From positions 1-6,836 of the forward strand of contig PXTQ01000051.1 in assembly GCA_003022505.1 (NCBI GenBank): 6,836 bases of DNA, given 5' to 3'. Position numbers and translations under genes: made by a program. This stretch comes from Bacteroidetes bacterium QS_8_64_10 (lineage in GTDB: Bacteria > Bacteroidota > Rhodothermia > Rhodothermales > Salinibacteraceae). This document shows positions 5,945 to 6,836 of this stretch, piece by piece. Positions within the stretch are counted from its first letter, which is position 1, and every line of letters starts with the position of its first letter. Under the pieces are notes generated by a model that was not told where the DNA came from, searched no databases, and saw only the letters and a program-made list of their open reading frames with translations.

Positions 5945-6836
5945 TCATGACGCTCCCTGTCGGCTGCCTGCGGTACTGGACAGGCGCGGGACCCACTGCC
6001 GCCAAGTGCCCAGCTTCGCCCTGGCGCGCTCCGTTACGCGCGTGGCGCTGATGTAGAGCGCCGGAATCAGGACCAGCGTGATGAACGTGGACGCCAGCAG
6101 CCCGCCGATCACCACGCGCGCCAGCGCCGCCTGCAAGTTTGCGCCCGCGCCCCAGCCCAGCGCCATCGGGAAGAGGCCCAGCACCGTCGTGAGCGTCGTC
6201 ATGAGGATGGGTCTCAGCCGCAGCCGCGCCGCCTCCAGCGTGGCCCGCCGGAGCGGTTGGCCTTCGTCGCGGCGTTTAATGTTGACGTAATCCACCAGCA
6301 CGATGGCGTTGTTCACGACGATGCCGATCAGCATCACGAGGCCCATGATGCTCTGCATGTTGAGCGTGGTGCCGGTCAGGATGAGCGTGGGGATGACGCC
6401 GACGAGCGCCACCGGCACGGTAAACATCACCACGAGCGGATCCAGAAAGCGCTCGAACTGCCCGGCCATCACCATGTAGACGAGCGCCAGCGCCATCAGG
6501 ATCGCAATAATGAAATCGCGCTGTGCCTTCTGCTGCTCGCGGTACGTCCCGCCGTACACGATGGAGAAGCCCGCCGGAAGCTGCATCTCGCTCAGCCGCC
6601 CTCGGATGCGGTCCACTGCGTCGCCCAGCGCCACGCCCTCACCCAACTGCGCCGTCACGTCGGTCACGCGCTGCCCGTTGACGTGGCGGATTTCCGTCGG
6701 CCCGCGGCCCTCCCGCTGAAAGACGAGCGAGGAGACGGGAATCGTTTCGCCCTCCGGCGTCTTGACGGAGATATTGCCGAGGTCCTGCGTCGTGAGGCGA
6801 TCTTCGGGGCGGAGACGCACCATGATGGGAAACTGC
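5945..6836 (-). CDS. RND efflux transporter (HAE1/AcrB type), C-terminal part
   Basis: This is the inner-membrane, proton-driven pump subunit of a tripartite RND export system. About 296 C-terminal residues are visible, so roughly the first 700 of a usual 1,000-1,050 lie beyond the right edge. The frame is open to the edge (QFPIMVRLRPEDR), so the ATG at 6823 is internal and not the start. The order fits the family. The last part of the second periplasmic porter region comes first (PVSSLVFQREGRGPTEI, then LPAGFSIVYGGTYREQQKAQ). Five membrane helices follow, with GLVMLIGIVVNNAIVLVDY and RPILMTTLTTVLGLFPMALG as hallmark segments. A short basic tail ends at the TGA at 5947-5945. The hydrophobic HAE1-like character suggests drugs, detergents or lipophilic compounds rather than metals, but the substrate is not readable here. 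A membrane-fusion protein gene would be expected upstream, outside the window. Confidence 0.94.
   Translation of the reverse strand, partial: QFPIMVRLRPEDRLTTQDLGNISVKTPEGETIPVSSLVFQREGRGPTEIRHVNGQRVTDVTAQLGEGVALGDAVDRIRGRLSEMQLPAGFSIVYGGTYREQQKAQRDFIIAILMALALVYMVMAGQFERFLDPLVVMFTVPVALVGVIPTLILTGTTLNMQSIMGLVMLIGIVVNNAIVLVDYVNIKRRDEGQPLRRATLEAARLRLRPILMTTLTTVLGLFPMALGWGAGANLQAALARVVIGGLLASTFITLVLIPALYISATRVTERARAKLGTWRQWVPRLSSTAGSRQGAS

Overview
The window is a GC-rich bacterial chromosome segment in which every supported gene lies on the minus strand, so transcription runs from right to left. The MetK and DsbD/ScsB-like protein sequences, and the general lack of clear Shine-Dalgarno sequences before the chosen starts, resemble the Rhodothermota/Bacteroidota (Salinibacter- or Rhodothermus-like). 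This assignment rests on remembered protein families and is only moderately certain.

Layout in transcription order: (1) 6836-5945, the C-terminal part of an RND (HAE1/AcrB-type) efflux transporter, cut by the window edge; (2) a 402-base gap holding an AT-rich tract, several small inverted repeats and a lone copy of a mobile-element end; (3) 5542-4199, an APC-superfamily amino-acid permease; (4) 4005-3346, a class I SAM-dependent methyltransferase domain carrying a lipoprotein-type signal sequence; (5) 3185-975, a DsbD/ScsB-type thiol:disulfide interchange protein whose last codons lie in the end of an inserted element; (6) 987-827, a 161-bp palindromic MITE-like element flanked by TGA duplications; (7) a roughly 415-base leader or intergenic stretch with two stem-loops; (8) 408-1, the N-terminal part of S-adenosylmethionine synthetase (metK), cut by the window edge.

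These are mostly ordinary housekeeping and envelope genes, and the gaps of 150-400 bases between them argue against one tight operon. I see no convincing new multi-gene system. The points worth a second look are an apparent clean in-frame loss of about 40 conserved residues in metK, the element insertion that gives dsbD a new stop codon and cuts off its former tail, a lone matching element end 5 kb away, and a methyltransferase that seems to be exported although its cofactor is cytoplasmic.
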